Below are positions 1 to 4,979 of a DNA stretch of 6,755 nt, one piece after another. The stretch covers positions 1-6,755 of the forward strand of contig JAFYYE010000411.1 in assembly GCA_017557715.1 (NCBI GenBank), written 5' to 3'. The DNA is from Pseudobutyrivibrio sp. GTDB lineage: Bacteria > Bacillota > Clostridia > Lachnospirales > Lachnospiraceae. The translations under genes were made by a program, and so were the position numbers. The stretch's first letter is position 1. Each line of letters starts with the position of its first letter. The notes under the pieces are model-generated. The model saw only the letters and a program-made list of their open reading frames with translations, ran no database searches and was not told where the DNA came from.

Positions 1-53
1 TTATTCTAAAATTTTATACAAAACTATAATACACTAAATTTTGCTTTACATGT

Positions 54-89
54 AAAAAAAGAGATAGGAAATTTCCTATCTCTTTTTTT
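54..89. terminator. Bidirectional intrinsic terminator in the palindrome centre
   Basis: Seven A, an 11-bp self-complementary arm pair (GAGATAGGAAA at 61-71 and its complement at 72-82), then seven T. In RNA the central bases would form the loop, leaving an 8-bp GAGATAGG/CCTATCTC stem with a U-tract on either strand. It probably ends a gene to the left of the window. The same 8-bp outer stem recurs in the terminator that the insertion sequence interrupts near 1221 and 2909. Confidence 0.6.
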
Positions 90-117
90 ACATGTAAAGC
101 AAAATTTAGTGTATTAT
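87..117 (+). promoter_or_regulatory. Possible acyP promoter
   Basis: TTTACA at 87-92 and TATTAT at 112-117 resemble sigma-A boxes, but the 19-bp spacer is longer than ideal. No better pair is visible between the terminator and the acyP ribosome-binding site. The -35 box overlaps the terminator T-tract. Confidence 0.25.
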
Positions 118-152
118 AGTTTTGTATAAAATTTTAGAATAAGGAAAAAGGG

Positions 153-431
153 ATGAAGGATTTAGTTAGATATAAGATGGTTTTTACTGGTCGAGTGCAG
201 GGTGTAGGTTTTAGGTATAAAGCTAGTCACGTGGCCAACCAATATCGATTAACAGGATATGTGAAGAATGAATATGATGGTTCAGTTGTAATGGAGATTC
301 AAGGCTCAGAGCAGGAAATATATATGTTTCTCAAGGTCCTTGCAGCTGATAAGTATATTGATATTTATGGGCTTGAGAAAGAAAAAATTCCTGTTGAAGA
401 TGATGAGCGAAGTTTTATAATACAATATTGA
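153..431 (+). CDS. acyP: Acylphosphatase
   Basis: This 92-residue protein has the usual length of a single-domain acylphosphatase, a small cytoplasmic ferredoxin-like fold enzyme that hydrolyses the carboxyl-phosphate bond of acyl phosphates such as acetyl phosphate or 1,3-bisphosphoglycerate. The signature G-R-V-Q-G-V-G-F-R is at residues 13-21, with the phosphate-binding catalytic arginine at R21, and the second motif G-Y-V-K-N-E-Y-D-G-S-V at 35-45 supplies the catalytic asparagine N39. The start is fixed by AAGGA at 141-145, seven bases before ATG. It is the first gene after the terminator at 54-89, and 42 nt separate it from the lipoprotein-like gene, so the two could share a transcript. 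All key residues are present, so the protein should be active. The physiological role of bacterial acylphosphatases is not firmly established. Confidence 0.93.
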   Translation: MKDLVRYKMVFTGRVQGVGFRYKASHVANQYRLTGYVKNEYDGSVVMEIQGSEQEIYMFLKVLAADKYIDIYGLEKEKIPVEDDERSFIIQY

Positions 432-473
432 GTCATTTATTATAAAAGATTTTGGGAGAATAATTAAGCAATC

Positions 474-1217
474 ATGAAGAGACGACAGAAGAGAATAGCT
501 GCAATAACAACAATTATAACAGCACTAGTATTAGTAGCAGGCTGTGGAGTATGGTATGTAAAAAATACTAATAAGTCTGAAGAGGTTACAATTAACACAG
601 CAAATAGTAATGATGAATTATTTAATGCGGGAAATAATTCAGAGTCAGACACTGTTGCAGAAGAAGAGATTAATGTAAATCTGATGTCATCAGAAGAATT
701 ATTCCAGGCATTCTGCGATGGAAAAATTACTGCTGAGGCAAGATCTTATTATGATGACACTACATGGACTATGGATAATACATACTTGCAGTTTGTTGAT
801 TCTACACCGGAGGATGAACTGGATGTAACAATGCAGGTAGAGAAAAAGGAACCTGTAGATTTAGACAATGATGGTGAATTGGAATTTATTCTAGAAAATC
901 CAGTTTATGGCGACATGTGTTTTGATTGCAAAGACGGAAAAGTAGTTTGCTTTGCTCAGGGTGATGGAACAACGGCTATTTGTTCATACACACAGTATGA
1001 TGGTGCGTATTGGATTGTTCACAGTGATACAACTCATGGAGGCAGATGTACATACGAATTATCTAAATATGATGGTGACCTAAAGGTTGTGGATTCTCTA
1101 AATTTTGGTTGGGAAGACTGGGAAGACACTGGAGTGAAAACATACTACATGGGTGATCAAGAAATCAGTGAAACAGAGTATGAAGAGCTTTATAAAAAAG
1201 TATTTGGCGAGAATTAA
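474..1217 (+). CDS. Putative lipoprotein with a DxDxDG segment
   Basis: This 247-residue protein is predicted to be exported. A basic N-terminus (MKRRQKR) precedes a hydrophobic stretch at about 8-23 and a lipobox-like V-A-G-C with C24 as the possible lipidated cysteine. Hydrophobic residues continue to V29, so an uncleaved N-terminal anchor is an alternative. Residues 31-70 form a polar, Asn/Glu/Ser-rich linker. The rest is an acidic domain with D129-L-D-N-D-G-E-L-E, the form of a calcium-binding loop in FG-GAP/VCBS-like repeats, and four cysteines between 149 and 192. The C-terminus has a Y-E-E-L-Y pattern common in Clostridia lipoproteins. ATG is the first start after an in-frame stop at 465-467. 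The only Shine-Dalgarno candidate, GGGAG at 454-458, is 15 nt away, which is long. The specific function is unknown. Its original terminator is split by the insertion sequence that follows. Confidence 0.8.
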   Translation: MKRRQKRIAAITTIITALVLVAGCGVWYVKNTNKSEEVTINTANSNDELFNAGNNSESDTVAEEEINVNLMSSEELFQAFCDGKITAEARSYYDDTTWTMDNTYLQFVDSTPEDELDVTMQVEKKEPVDLDNDGELEFILENPVYGDMCFDCKDGKVVCFAQGDGTTAICSYTQYDGAYWIVHSDTTHGGRCTYELSKYDGDLKVVDSLNFGWEDWEDTGVKTYYMGDQEISETEYEELYKKVFGEN

Positions 1218-1226
1218 AAAGAGATA

Positions 1227-1239
1227 GGCTATTGAAGCC
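1227..1239 (+). repeat. Left target-site duplication of the IS
   Basis: GGCTATTGAAGCC occurs here and again at 2891-2903 in the same orientation, immediately outside the inverted terminal repeats. Because the target is itself a small inverted repeat, its outer GCC/GGC bases could equally be given to the IS ends, so the true duplication may be 9, 11 or 13 bp. Duplications of about 8-13 bp are usual for IS4-family elements. Confidence 0.88.
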
Positions 1240-1254
1240 AATGTCATTAAGTTA
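1240..1254 (+). repeat. Left inverted repeat of the IS
   Basis: AATGTCATTAAGTTA matches the reverse complement of 2876-2890 at all 15 positions. The match can be extended outward by up to four bases (AGCC), but those bases are also explained by the symmetry of the duplicated target. Inward similarity stops after base 15. Confidence 0.88.
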
Positions 1255-1280
1255 GCATTGTAGTGGAGGCTAAAATGAGG

Positions 1281-1327
1281 AAAACGAGATTAGAGCAATT
1301 AGCTCCAATCTCGTTTTTTCTTTTTTT
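1281..1327 (+). terminator. IS-borne terminator facing rightward
   Basis: The stem CGAGATTAGAGC (1285-1296) pairs with GCTCCAATCTCG (1302-1313) across the loop AATTA, with a single A/C mismatch. It is followed by six T, one C and seven T. It lies about 45 bp inside the left end, so it would stop transcripts arriving from the lipoprotein-like gene before they become antisense to the transposase. It may also replace the native terminator broken by the insertion. On the - strand only four T follow the stem, so activity in that direction should be weaker. Confidence 0.75.
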
Positions 1328-1336
1328 AGGCATAGG

Positions 1337-1361
1337 AAAAAGACAGATTGTATATCTGCCT
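1337..1361 (-). terminator. Transposase terminator
   Basis: Read on the - strand, AGGCAGAT (1361-1354), loop ATACA and ATCTGTCT (1348-1341) form an 8-bp stem with one G-U pair. U-rich sequence follows at 1340-1337, continuing from the final U of the stem. It starts 25 bp after the transposase stop codon, the expected place for its terminator. Confidence 0.55.
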
Positions 1362-1386
1362 AAATAACATTTTTAACTGCTCATTT

Positions 1387-2703
1387 TTATGCTACTCTAT
1401 ATAGGAAGCCTCTAAAGATTCTTACAGATTGGCATCTTTCACGATGCCGATCTGGTCTAATGGGTACAAGATTTCTTGATATGATGGTTTCCAAATCAGG
1501 TGGCAATGTAATACCGCGGTAGAATTTTTTGCACATGTGAGCTGCAACTGAGAAGTTAGCTTTGTATGTATATTTTCTTTGCTTTTTCTTAATGACTACG
1601 TGCGAGGTAATCATTTCTGCAAAGTTATACATTGTGAGATGGGCATATATCTCCTGTTGTATGCATTCCACCTTTTTTGAATGGAAATCAAGCATTCCCA
1701 TAGTGTATTTTAAATCTCGGAAAGATGTTTCAATTCCCCATCGTAATCCATATAGCCTTTTAATTTCATCCGGCGAATATTTATCGGTAGGAAGATTGGT
1801 TATAATTGTTTCATAGGTATCTTCAGATAAAGGAAATCGCACAATCCTAAAAGAAATTTTATAAAACTTTGCAGGTCCTGATTTTCTGTTTTTTACAGGG
1901 AGATAATCAAAAACTTGAGTTGCCGAAACAAACTTATAGTGATTCTTATCTTTTAATAATTCCTTTACTTCTTTTGTTTGTTTTCTTGTAAGATTCAACT
2001 CAATATTTACATCAAAGGAATCTTCATCTGGAAGAAGTAAGCCTTGTTTTATACCTGTGATTCCATCTTTGATTCTGAAAAGGAAGTACCATCCTTTTTC
2101 TTGGATATGAGCGATGTTGTTATAACTCTCATATCCTCTATCTGCCATCAAAAGTGCATTTTTTAATGATGATCTGTCTATCATCTCTATAAGAGCTAAA
2201 TCTTCATTTTCAAACTTTGCTTTTTGTATTACAGCATCCAGATAAAGTTGATGTTCAATGTCGTATAGAGCATTTAAATGAAGCATGTTGTAAGGTTTCT
2301 GACCGTTTGCTCCTGGGAAGAAAGAATCGGCGTCGTTGGCATCTGTAGGTATCTGAATTTTTGAACCGTCAACTGCCAAAATAGGCAAATCAATCTCCCA
2401 AGAATCGAATAGTTTCTTGGAAAAAAGACGAAATATAGTTTCAAAGGCTTCAGCAGTAACCTTGCATCGCTGTTGGCAAAAAGCGGATGATGTTGGTGTT
2501 TCTGGACTGTCACAAAAGAAATCCAACAATTCATTTGTGATGCTTCCTCCTCCCATGCCAATAATTCCCGTTAAGATTTTTTCCATAGTCAATTTCCTTT
2601 TTCTTGAAAAATCCCTTTTAGGATCAACACAGAATGACTTGGCGTTAGAGGATACTAGCTTTATTTGTGAAGTTAATAGGTCTTTTACTTGTTTTGGATT
2701 CAT
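1387..2703 (-). CDS. IS4-family DDE transposase
   Basis: This 438-residue transposase would cut and join the element ends through an RNase H-like DDE active site. The first aspartate is in L-A-V-D-G-S (D112), the second in A-D-R-G-Y (D188), and the glutamate lies in the IS4 hallmark Y-(2)-R-(3)-E-(6)-K at Y318, R321, E325, K332. A beta-strand-rich insertion of about 100 residues between D188 and Y318 is typical of IS4 enzymes. The C-terminus ends with a P-I-R-P-x-R segment and F-L-Y-R-V-A, as in related transposases. The frame is unbroken and of full length. The start is supported by AAGGAGG at 2715-2709, five bases before ATG. That site partly overlaps a 10-bp hairpin, which suggests low or conditional translation. 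The gene fills most of the IS and is read toward the lipoprotein-like gene. Confidence 0.93.
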   Translation of the reverse strand: MNPKQVKDLLTSQIKLVSSNAKSFCVDPKRDFSRKRKLTMEKILTGIIGMGGGSITNELLDFFCDSPETPTSSAFCQQRCKVTAEAFETIFRLFSKKLFDSWEIDLPILAVDGSKIQIPTDANDADSFFPGANGQKPYNMLHLNALYDIEHQLYLDAVIQKAKFENEDLALIEMIDRSSLKNALLMADRGYESYNNIAHIQEKGWYFLFRIKDGITGIKQGLLLPDEDSFDVNIELNLTRKQTKEVKELLKDKNHYKFVSATQVFDYLPVKNRKSGPAKFYKISFRIVRFPLSEDTYETIITNLPTDKYSPDEIKRLYGLRWGIETSFRDLKYTMGMLDFHSKKVECIQQEIYAHLTMYNFAEMITSHVVIKKKQRKYTYKANFSVAAHMCKKFYRGITLPPDLETIISRNLVPIRPDRHRERCQSVRIFRGFLYRVA

Positions 2704-2711
2704 GTGTACCT

Positions 2712-2746
2712 CCTTGAAATTGAGAAATATGCTTATAATTTCAAGG
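2712..2746 (-). promoter_or_regulatory. Hairpin overlapping the transposase Shine-Dalgarno
   Basis: In the transposase mRNA, CCTTGAAATT (2746-2737) pairs perfectly with AATTTCAAGG (2721-2712) across a 15-nt loop. The last four stem bases, AAGG, are the first part of the AAGGAGG ribosome-binding site. Sequestering the start region is a known way for IS elements to limit transposase made from read-through transcripts. That function is inferred here. Confidence 0.6.
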
Positions 2747-2790
2747 GCCGCTTTCGCTACCTCTAAAAATAATCAGTAGCGAAAGCGGCC
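2746..2790 (-). promoter_or_regulatory. Strong 15-bp GC-rich hairpin in the transposase leader
   Basis: GGCCGCTTTCGCTAC at 2746-2760 is the exact reverse complement of 2776-2790, with a 15-nt loop between. It is far more GC-rich than its surroundings. Neither strand has a T-tract after it, so it is not an ordinary terminator. It abuts the Shine-Dalgarno hairpin, sharing base 2746. It may block read-through or act on mRNA folding or stability; the role is not evident. Confidence 0.65.
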
Positions 2791-2822
2791 ACACATTTCT
2801 ATATCCATGTCAACCCCAAAAT

Positions 2823-2860
2823 AAAAAAAAGACCCCTATACCATTTCTGGTATAGAGATC
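2823..2860 (-). terminator. Inward-facing terminator at the right IS end
   Basis: On the - strand the arms 2860-2848 and 2843-2831 pair over 13 positions around a GAAA loop (two G-U pairs), followed by eight U at 2830-2823. On the + strand the two G-U positions become C/A mismatches and no T-tract follows, so the hairpin is built for - strand RNA. It would stop transcription entering from the PAP2 side before it reaches the transposase. Confidence 0.75.
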
Positions 2861-2875
2861 TTGTGTTTGTCATCA

Positions 2876-2890
2876 TAACTTAATGACATT
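2876..2890 (-). repeat. Right inverted repeat of the IS
   Basis: TAACTTAATGACATT is the exact reverse complement of the left end at 1240-1254. It is followed directly by the second copy of the target duplication. Confidence 0.88.
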
Positions 2891-2903
2891 GGCTATTGAA
2901 GCC
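2891..2903 (+). repeat. Right target-site duplication of the IS
   Basis: Second copy of GGCTATTGAAGCC, identical to 1227-1239 and in the same orientation. It continues into TATCTC, the complement of the GAGATA that precedes the left copy, which shows that the target was a hairpin. Confidence 0.88.
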
Positions 2904-2930
2904 TATCTCCTTTTATATAATTGGAAGGAA

Positions 2931-3260
2931 TTAATTATGGCACTCTTTTTTTATAAATAATGGCCAAACAGTAAGAGCAAATAATGTCATGATGAATCGT
3001 GCTATAAAATTACCCCAGTGACCGCCAAAAGCCTGGACTATTGTTGCAGAGGCAAACAATTCTTTCCAAGCAAACATTATTGCTGCACCTATAGCGGTAA
3101 GCATAGGAAGTCTGAAGGCTGCATTACCAACAGGGTATGGCTAGAACGGTAAAATATCTACCGCAAATTTTGATAAGGCATTGAAGAACTCATCAAACAT
3201 ACCCCCAGTTGCATTACGTAAATCTTGAAGCCATAACAGATATTGAATATCAAAGCTCAT
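2931..3260 (-). pseudogene. PAP2-family phosphatase remnant (internal deletion plus amber codon)
   Basis: Read on the - strand from ATG at 3260, with AGGAG at 3273-3269 eight bases upstream, 39 codons resemble the N-terminus of Clostridia membrane PAP2 phosphatases (M-S-F-D-I-Q-Y-L-L-W-L-Q, then D-I-L-P-F). Codon 40 is TAG at 3143-3141. The same frame then continues for 69 codons to TAA at 2933-2931, with a hydrophobic G-G-H-W-G-N-F-I-A-R-F region and a final basic I-K-K, resembling the C-terminus of the same family. The PAP2 catalytic motifs (K-x6-R-P, P-S-G-H, S-R-x5-H) are absent, so roughly 200 codons seem to have been lost. The family would normally expect Leu-Pro-Tyr after P-F; TTG to TAG is a single-base change. 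Family membership rests on remembered similarity of the two ends. The intact start and ribosome-binding site suggest recent decay. An alternative is two short unrelated membrane ORFs. Confidence 0.65.
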
Positions 3261-3331
3261 AATGATTTCTCCTTCTTGTCAATTTATACACAACATAGGC
3301 TATAGTGTAGTCTTTTTCTGTGAAAATAATG

Positions 3332-3361
3332 TGTACATAAATTCAAAAAAATGTGTATTAT
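3332..3361 (+). promoter_or_regulatory. Putative promoter of the HAD/NUDIX operon
   Basis: TGTACA at 3332-3337, an 18-bp spacer and TATTAT at 3356-3361. This would start RNA near 3368, about 50 nt before the HAD gene. The 3261-3417 gap separates this gene from the divergent PAP2 remnant, whose promoter (possibly TATAAA near 3290 on the - strand) is less clear. Confidence 0.4.
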
Positions 3362-3417
3362 ATAAAATGTAATAACACTATAAAATAATTAAACATGAAC
3401 AGAATTGATGGAGAAAA

Positions 3418-4164
3418 ATGAAGTATAAAAATTATATTTTTGATTTATATGGAACACTAATAGATATTCACACAGATACAAAGCAGATTGAGCTTTGGGA
3501 ATTTATGTCTGACTATCTAGAGAAAAAATTTGATAAAAAGATTGAGCCTAAAAAGTTGAAGCAGGAGTATGCAAAGTTATACAAGGCTGAGGAAAAAGGT
3601 CTGGCAAAAGCAATGAATACGAAGCATCCAGAAATAAAAGTTGAATGGGTGTGGGAAAAGCTTATTGGAAAAGAAATATCTGATGTGGAAATGAGTGAGC
3701 TTTGTAACACATTTAGGACAAAGTCTCGTGATAAGCTAGAAAGGTACGAAGGCGTAGCAGAATTGCTTTCTGCTATTAAGGAAGCTGGAGGAAATGTTTA
3801 TCTGCTGTCTAATGCGCAGAGGCTATTTACTGAGAGAGAATTGGAGCTTACAGATTTACCAAAGTATTTTGACGATATTTTTATTTCATCAGATGTTGGT
3901 ATCAAAAAGCCAGATGGAAGATTTCTCCAGATGCTAATAGATAAACACAATCTGAAGAAAGAGGAATGTGTTTTTATTGGAAATGAAGTATTGGCAGATG
4001 TAGGAGTGGCTACAGCAGTAGGAATTGATATAGTATTTTTAAATACTTACAACCATCCAAGATGGGATCTGAAAAGAGATTTTAAGCGTTGTGGGGCCGA
4101 CATGAATAAAGTAGAAATTGTACAGGATGCTCCCCCAAAGGCTTATTCTATTATATATAGATAA
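3418..4164 (+). CDS. HAD-superfamily hydrolase (DxYGT type)
   Basis: This 248-residue cytoplasmic protein has the four HAD motifs in order. Motif I is F-D-L-Y-G-T-L with the nucleophile D9; motif II is L-L-S-N with S131; motif III is the lysine in I-K-K-P-D (K164); motif IV is F-I-G-N-E-x3-D with D194. The helical cap lies between about 15 and 110, which is subclass I. The usual second aspartate of DxDGT is Tyr11, as in 2-haloacid dehalogenases, and the first acidic residue of motif IV is Asn189. The catalysed reaction may therefore differ from a standard phosphatase, although DLYGT proteins are also common among uncharacterised Clostridia HAD proteins. GGAG at 3410-3413, four bases before ATG, supports the start. 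The NUDIX gene follows after 45 nt, which suggests cotranscription and perhaps shared nucleotide or sugar-phosphate clean-up. The substrate is unknown. Confidence 0.88.
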   Translation: MKYKNYIFDLYGTLIDIHTDTKQIELWEFMSDYLEKKFDKKIEPKKLKQEYAKLYKAEEKGLAKAMNTKHPEIKVEWVWEKLIGKEISDVEMSELCNTFRTKSRDKLERYEGVAELLSAIKEAGGNVYLLSNAQRLFTERELELTDLPKYFDDIFISSDVGIKKPDGRFLQMLIDKHNLKKEECVFIGNEVLADVGVATAVGIDIVFLNTYNHPRWDLKRDFKRCGADMNKVEIVQDAPPKAYSIIYR

Positions 4165-4209
4165 GAGGTGCTACATATCTCTGATTTCTTAAGAAGAAAA
4201 GGAAAAATT

Positions 4210-4698
4210 ATGGCAGAAATATGGGATGCATATAAGAGGGATTTTACGAGAATCCCAGGGGAGACCTTGATTAGAGGACAGCATATTCCAGCGGATAAAT
4301 ATCATCTTGTGTGCGATATTATAGTAAAGCATCAAGACGGCACATATCTGATTATGCAAAGGGCTTTAGAAAAGACCCATGGTGGTAAATGGGAGCTGAC
4401 AGCTGGAGGCTCTGCCCTGAAAGGGGAAAATCCTGAAGAGGCAGCAAAAAGAGAACTGTTAGAAGAGACGGGAATAGATGGAATTCTTCAAGAAATCGGC
4501 AGAACTGTTCAGGATAAGAATCATTCTATTTATGTAATGTATTTATGTGAGACTGACTGTGAAAAGGATTCTATTGTGCTACAGGAGGGAGAGACCATTG
4601 ATTATAGATGGATTTCCAGAGATGAATTATTGGCATTAACAGAAGAAACTCTGATTTCACATAGAGTCATGAAATTGGTTAGGGAACAGAATTTATAA
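4210..4698 (+). CDS. NUDIX hydrolase
   Basis: This 162-residue protein carries a perfect Nudix box G-x5-E-x7-R-E-L-x-E-E-x-G-I at residues 67-89, with the metal-binding R81-E82 and E85-E86. NUDIX enzymes cleave a nucleoside diphosphate linked to another moiety. The N-terminal part, including W-D-A-Y near residue 5 and Y-H-L-V near residue 31, resembles the YfcD/IPP-isomerase-like branch, but isomerase activity should not be assumed. I chose ATG at 4210 because AAGGA at 4199-4203 lies six bases before it. A GTG at 4168 in the same frame would add 14 residues but has no properly spaced ribosome-binding site. It follows the HAD gene by 45 nt and is probably in the same operon. The substrate is not predictable from sequence. 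Confidence 0.9.
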   Translation: MAEIWDAYKRDFTRIPGETLIRGQHIPADKYHLVCDIIVKHQDGTYLIMQRALEKTHGGKWELTAGGSALKGENPEEAAKRELLEETGIDGILQEIGRTVQDKNHSIYVMYLCETDCEKDSIVLQEGETIDYRWISRDELLALTEETLISHRVMKLVREQNL

Positions 4699-4723
4699 AT
4701 TTGTAATTTATCAACTAAATCGG

Positions 4724-4752
4724 TTGACTAGTGGCTTAATAACAAGTAAACT
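4724..4752 (+). promoter_or_regulatory. Promoter of the leader ORF and MFS gene
   Basis: TTGACT at 4724-4729, exactly 17 bp, then TAAACT at 4747-4752. RNA would begin near 4759, about 25 nt before the leader ORF and 220 nt before the transporter. It is the best sigma-A-like promoter in the window. Confidence 0.6.
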
Positions 4753-4783
4753 CTATACATATTAAAAGGAAAGGAGCACACAG

Positions 4784-4882
4784 ATGACCTGGAAAACAAC
4801 TAACATTCATCTCATGAAAGGTTCAATTTTAGCTGTTTACGGGGATAGTGCGCTCATTTTTAATCAATTCAGAGCTAAGTAA
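4784..4882 (+). CDS. Putative 32-residue leader peptide of the MFS gene
   Basis: A 32-codon ORF begins MTWKTTNIHLMKG and ends FNQFRAK. It is preceded by AGGAG at 4772-4776 seven bases before ATG, one of the best ribosome-binding sites in the window. It has no membrane segment and I do not recognise its sequence. It lies between the promoter at 4724 and the terminator at 4935-4979. Codons 7-10 (4804-4811) and 20-23 (4841-4850) are complementary to downstream leader segments, so ribosome position on this ORF could decide which RNA fold forms. Its role is therefore likely in cis, as in attenuator leaders of inducible resistance and amino-acid genes, rather than as a free peptide. No run of one amino-acid codon is present, which argues against a simple amino-acid sensor. 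Confidence 0.6.
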   Translation: MTWKTTNIHLMKGSILAVYGDSALIFNQFRAK

Positions 4883-4940
4883 ATCTTAGTAGGTGATGAA
4901 TGCAAACATTCATTGATTTAAAATTTAAACCACTATCTCC
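4804..4940 (+). promoter_or_regulatory. Antiterminator and alternative folds of the MFS leader
   Basis: Leader-ORF bases 4841-4850 (GGGGATAGTG) can pair with 4931-4940 (CACTATCTCC) over ten positions with one G-U. This uses six bases of the 5' arm of the terminator (4935-4945), so the two are mutually exclusive. A second switch exists: GATGAATG (4895-4902) can pair with CATTCATC in the leader ORF (4804-4811, 8 bp), or its last seven bases can pair with CATTCAT at 4907-4913 across a CAAA loop. The long-range 4804-4902 pairing crosses the antiterminator and so favours the terminator; the local hairpin nests inside the antiterminator. A 5-bp hairpin (4875-4879/4885-4889) holds the leader stop codon. 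The pairings are read directly from the sequence; the regulatory meaning is inferred. Confidence 0.6.
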
Positions 4941-4979
4941 TTAATTTTGTTAGAAACAAATGATTAAGGAGATTTTTTT
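4935..4979 (+). terminator. Attenuator terminator overlapping the MFS ribosome-binding site
   Basis: ATCTCCTTAAT (4935-4945) pairs perfectly with ATTAAGGAGAT (4963-4973) over 11 bp. The loop can add a smaller TTTGT/ACAAA helix. Six further T (4974-4979) run directly into the MFS start codon. The 3' arm contains the transporter's AAGGAG, so this hairpin would both end transcription and hide the ribosome-binding site. Confidence 0.8.

Larger units (their letters stand above)
1..142. repeat. Perfect 142-bp palindrome at the window edge
   Basis: Every base from 1 to 71 is complementary to 142 back to 72, with no spacer; the centre lies between 71 and 72. The inner 36 bp form a plausible bidirectional terminator. 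The outer 53 bp on each side are AT-rich and contain what looks like the acyP promoter region, mirrored on the left. The palindrome starts exactly at base 1 and ends exactly where the acyP ribosome-binding site begins. A natural perfect palindrome of this size without a loop is unstable, so I read the left arm as a probable assembly fold-back at a contig end, with the right arm being the genuine sequence. Confidence 0.95.
1240..2890 (-). mobile_element. Complete IS4-family insertion sequence, about 1.65 kb
   Basis: The element is bounded by 15-bp perfect inverted repeats (1240-1254 and 2876-2890) and a direct repeat of up to 13 bp. It contains one full-length DDE transposase on the - strand. 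Its non-coding ends hold a + strand terminator near the left end, a transposase terminator, two leader hairpins and an inward-facing - strand terminator at the right end. With ends, duplication and reading frame all intact, it looks recently inserted and possibly still mobile. I cannot name the IS from sequence alone; the length and the YREK signature fit the IS231-like part of the IS4 family. Confidence 0.9.
1216..2914. terminator. Convergent terminator split by the insertion sequence
   Basis: Joining bases up to 1239 to bases from 2904 onward, with one copy of the target duplication, gives a hairpin with a 10-bp stem GAGATAGGCT/AGCCTATCTC and loop ATTGA. It is flanked by five A on the left and CTTTT on the right, so it would have worked on both strands. 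It lay between the lipoprotein-like gene (+) and the PAP2 remnant (-). The insertion separates the arms by about 1.65 kb. Each side retains only the small GGCT/AGCC inner hairpin held in the duplicated target. Confidence 0.75.

Noticed and set aside
464..652. 62-codon frame on the - strand inside the lipoprotein-like gene
   Set aside because: It is the complement of the signal-peptide region, has no ribosome-binding site and is explained by the + strand gene.
2417..2779. 120-codon + strand frame opposite the transposase
   Set aside because: Antisense shadow of a well-supported transposase; no promoter or ribosome-binding site and no recognisable domain.
2808..2813. Perfect TTGACA on the - strand upstream of the transposase
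   Set aside because: At 17 bp downstream the -10 position reads GGCCGC, and TATAGA is only four bases away, so no usable -10 partner exists. Not listed as a promoter.
4168..4209. GTG start adding 14 residues to the NUDIX protein
   Set aside because: No spaced Shine-Dalgarno precedes it, whereas ATG at 4210 has AAGGA at a good distance and gives the usual family N-terminus.
4723..4979. Metabolite riboswitch in the MFS leader
   Set aside because: No conserved aptamer core was recognised, and the translated leader ORF with competing helices explains the region better.
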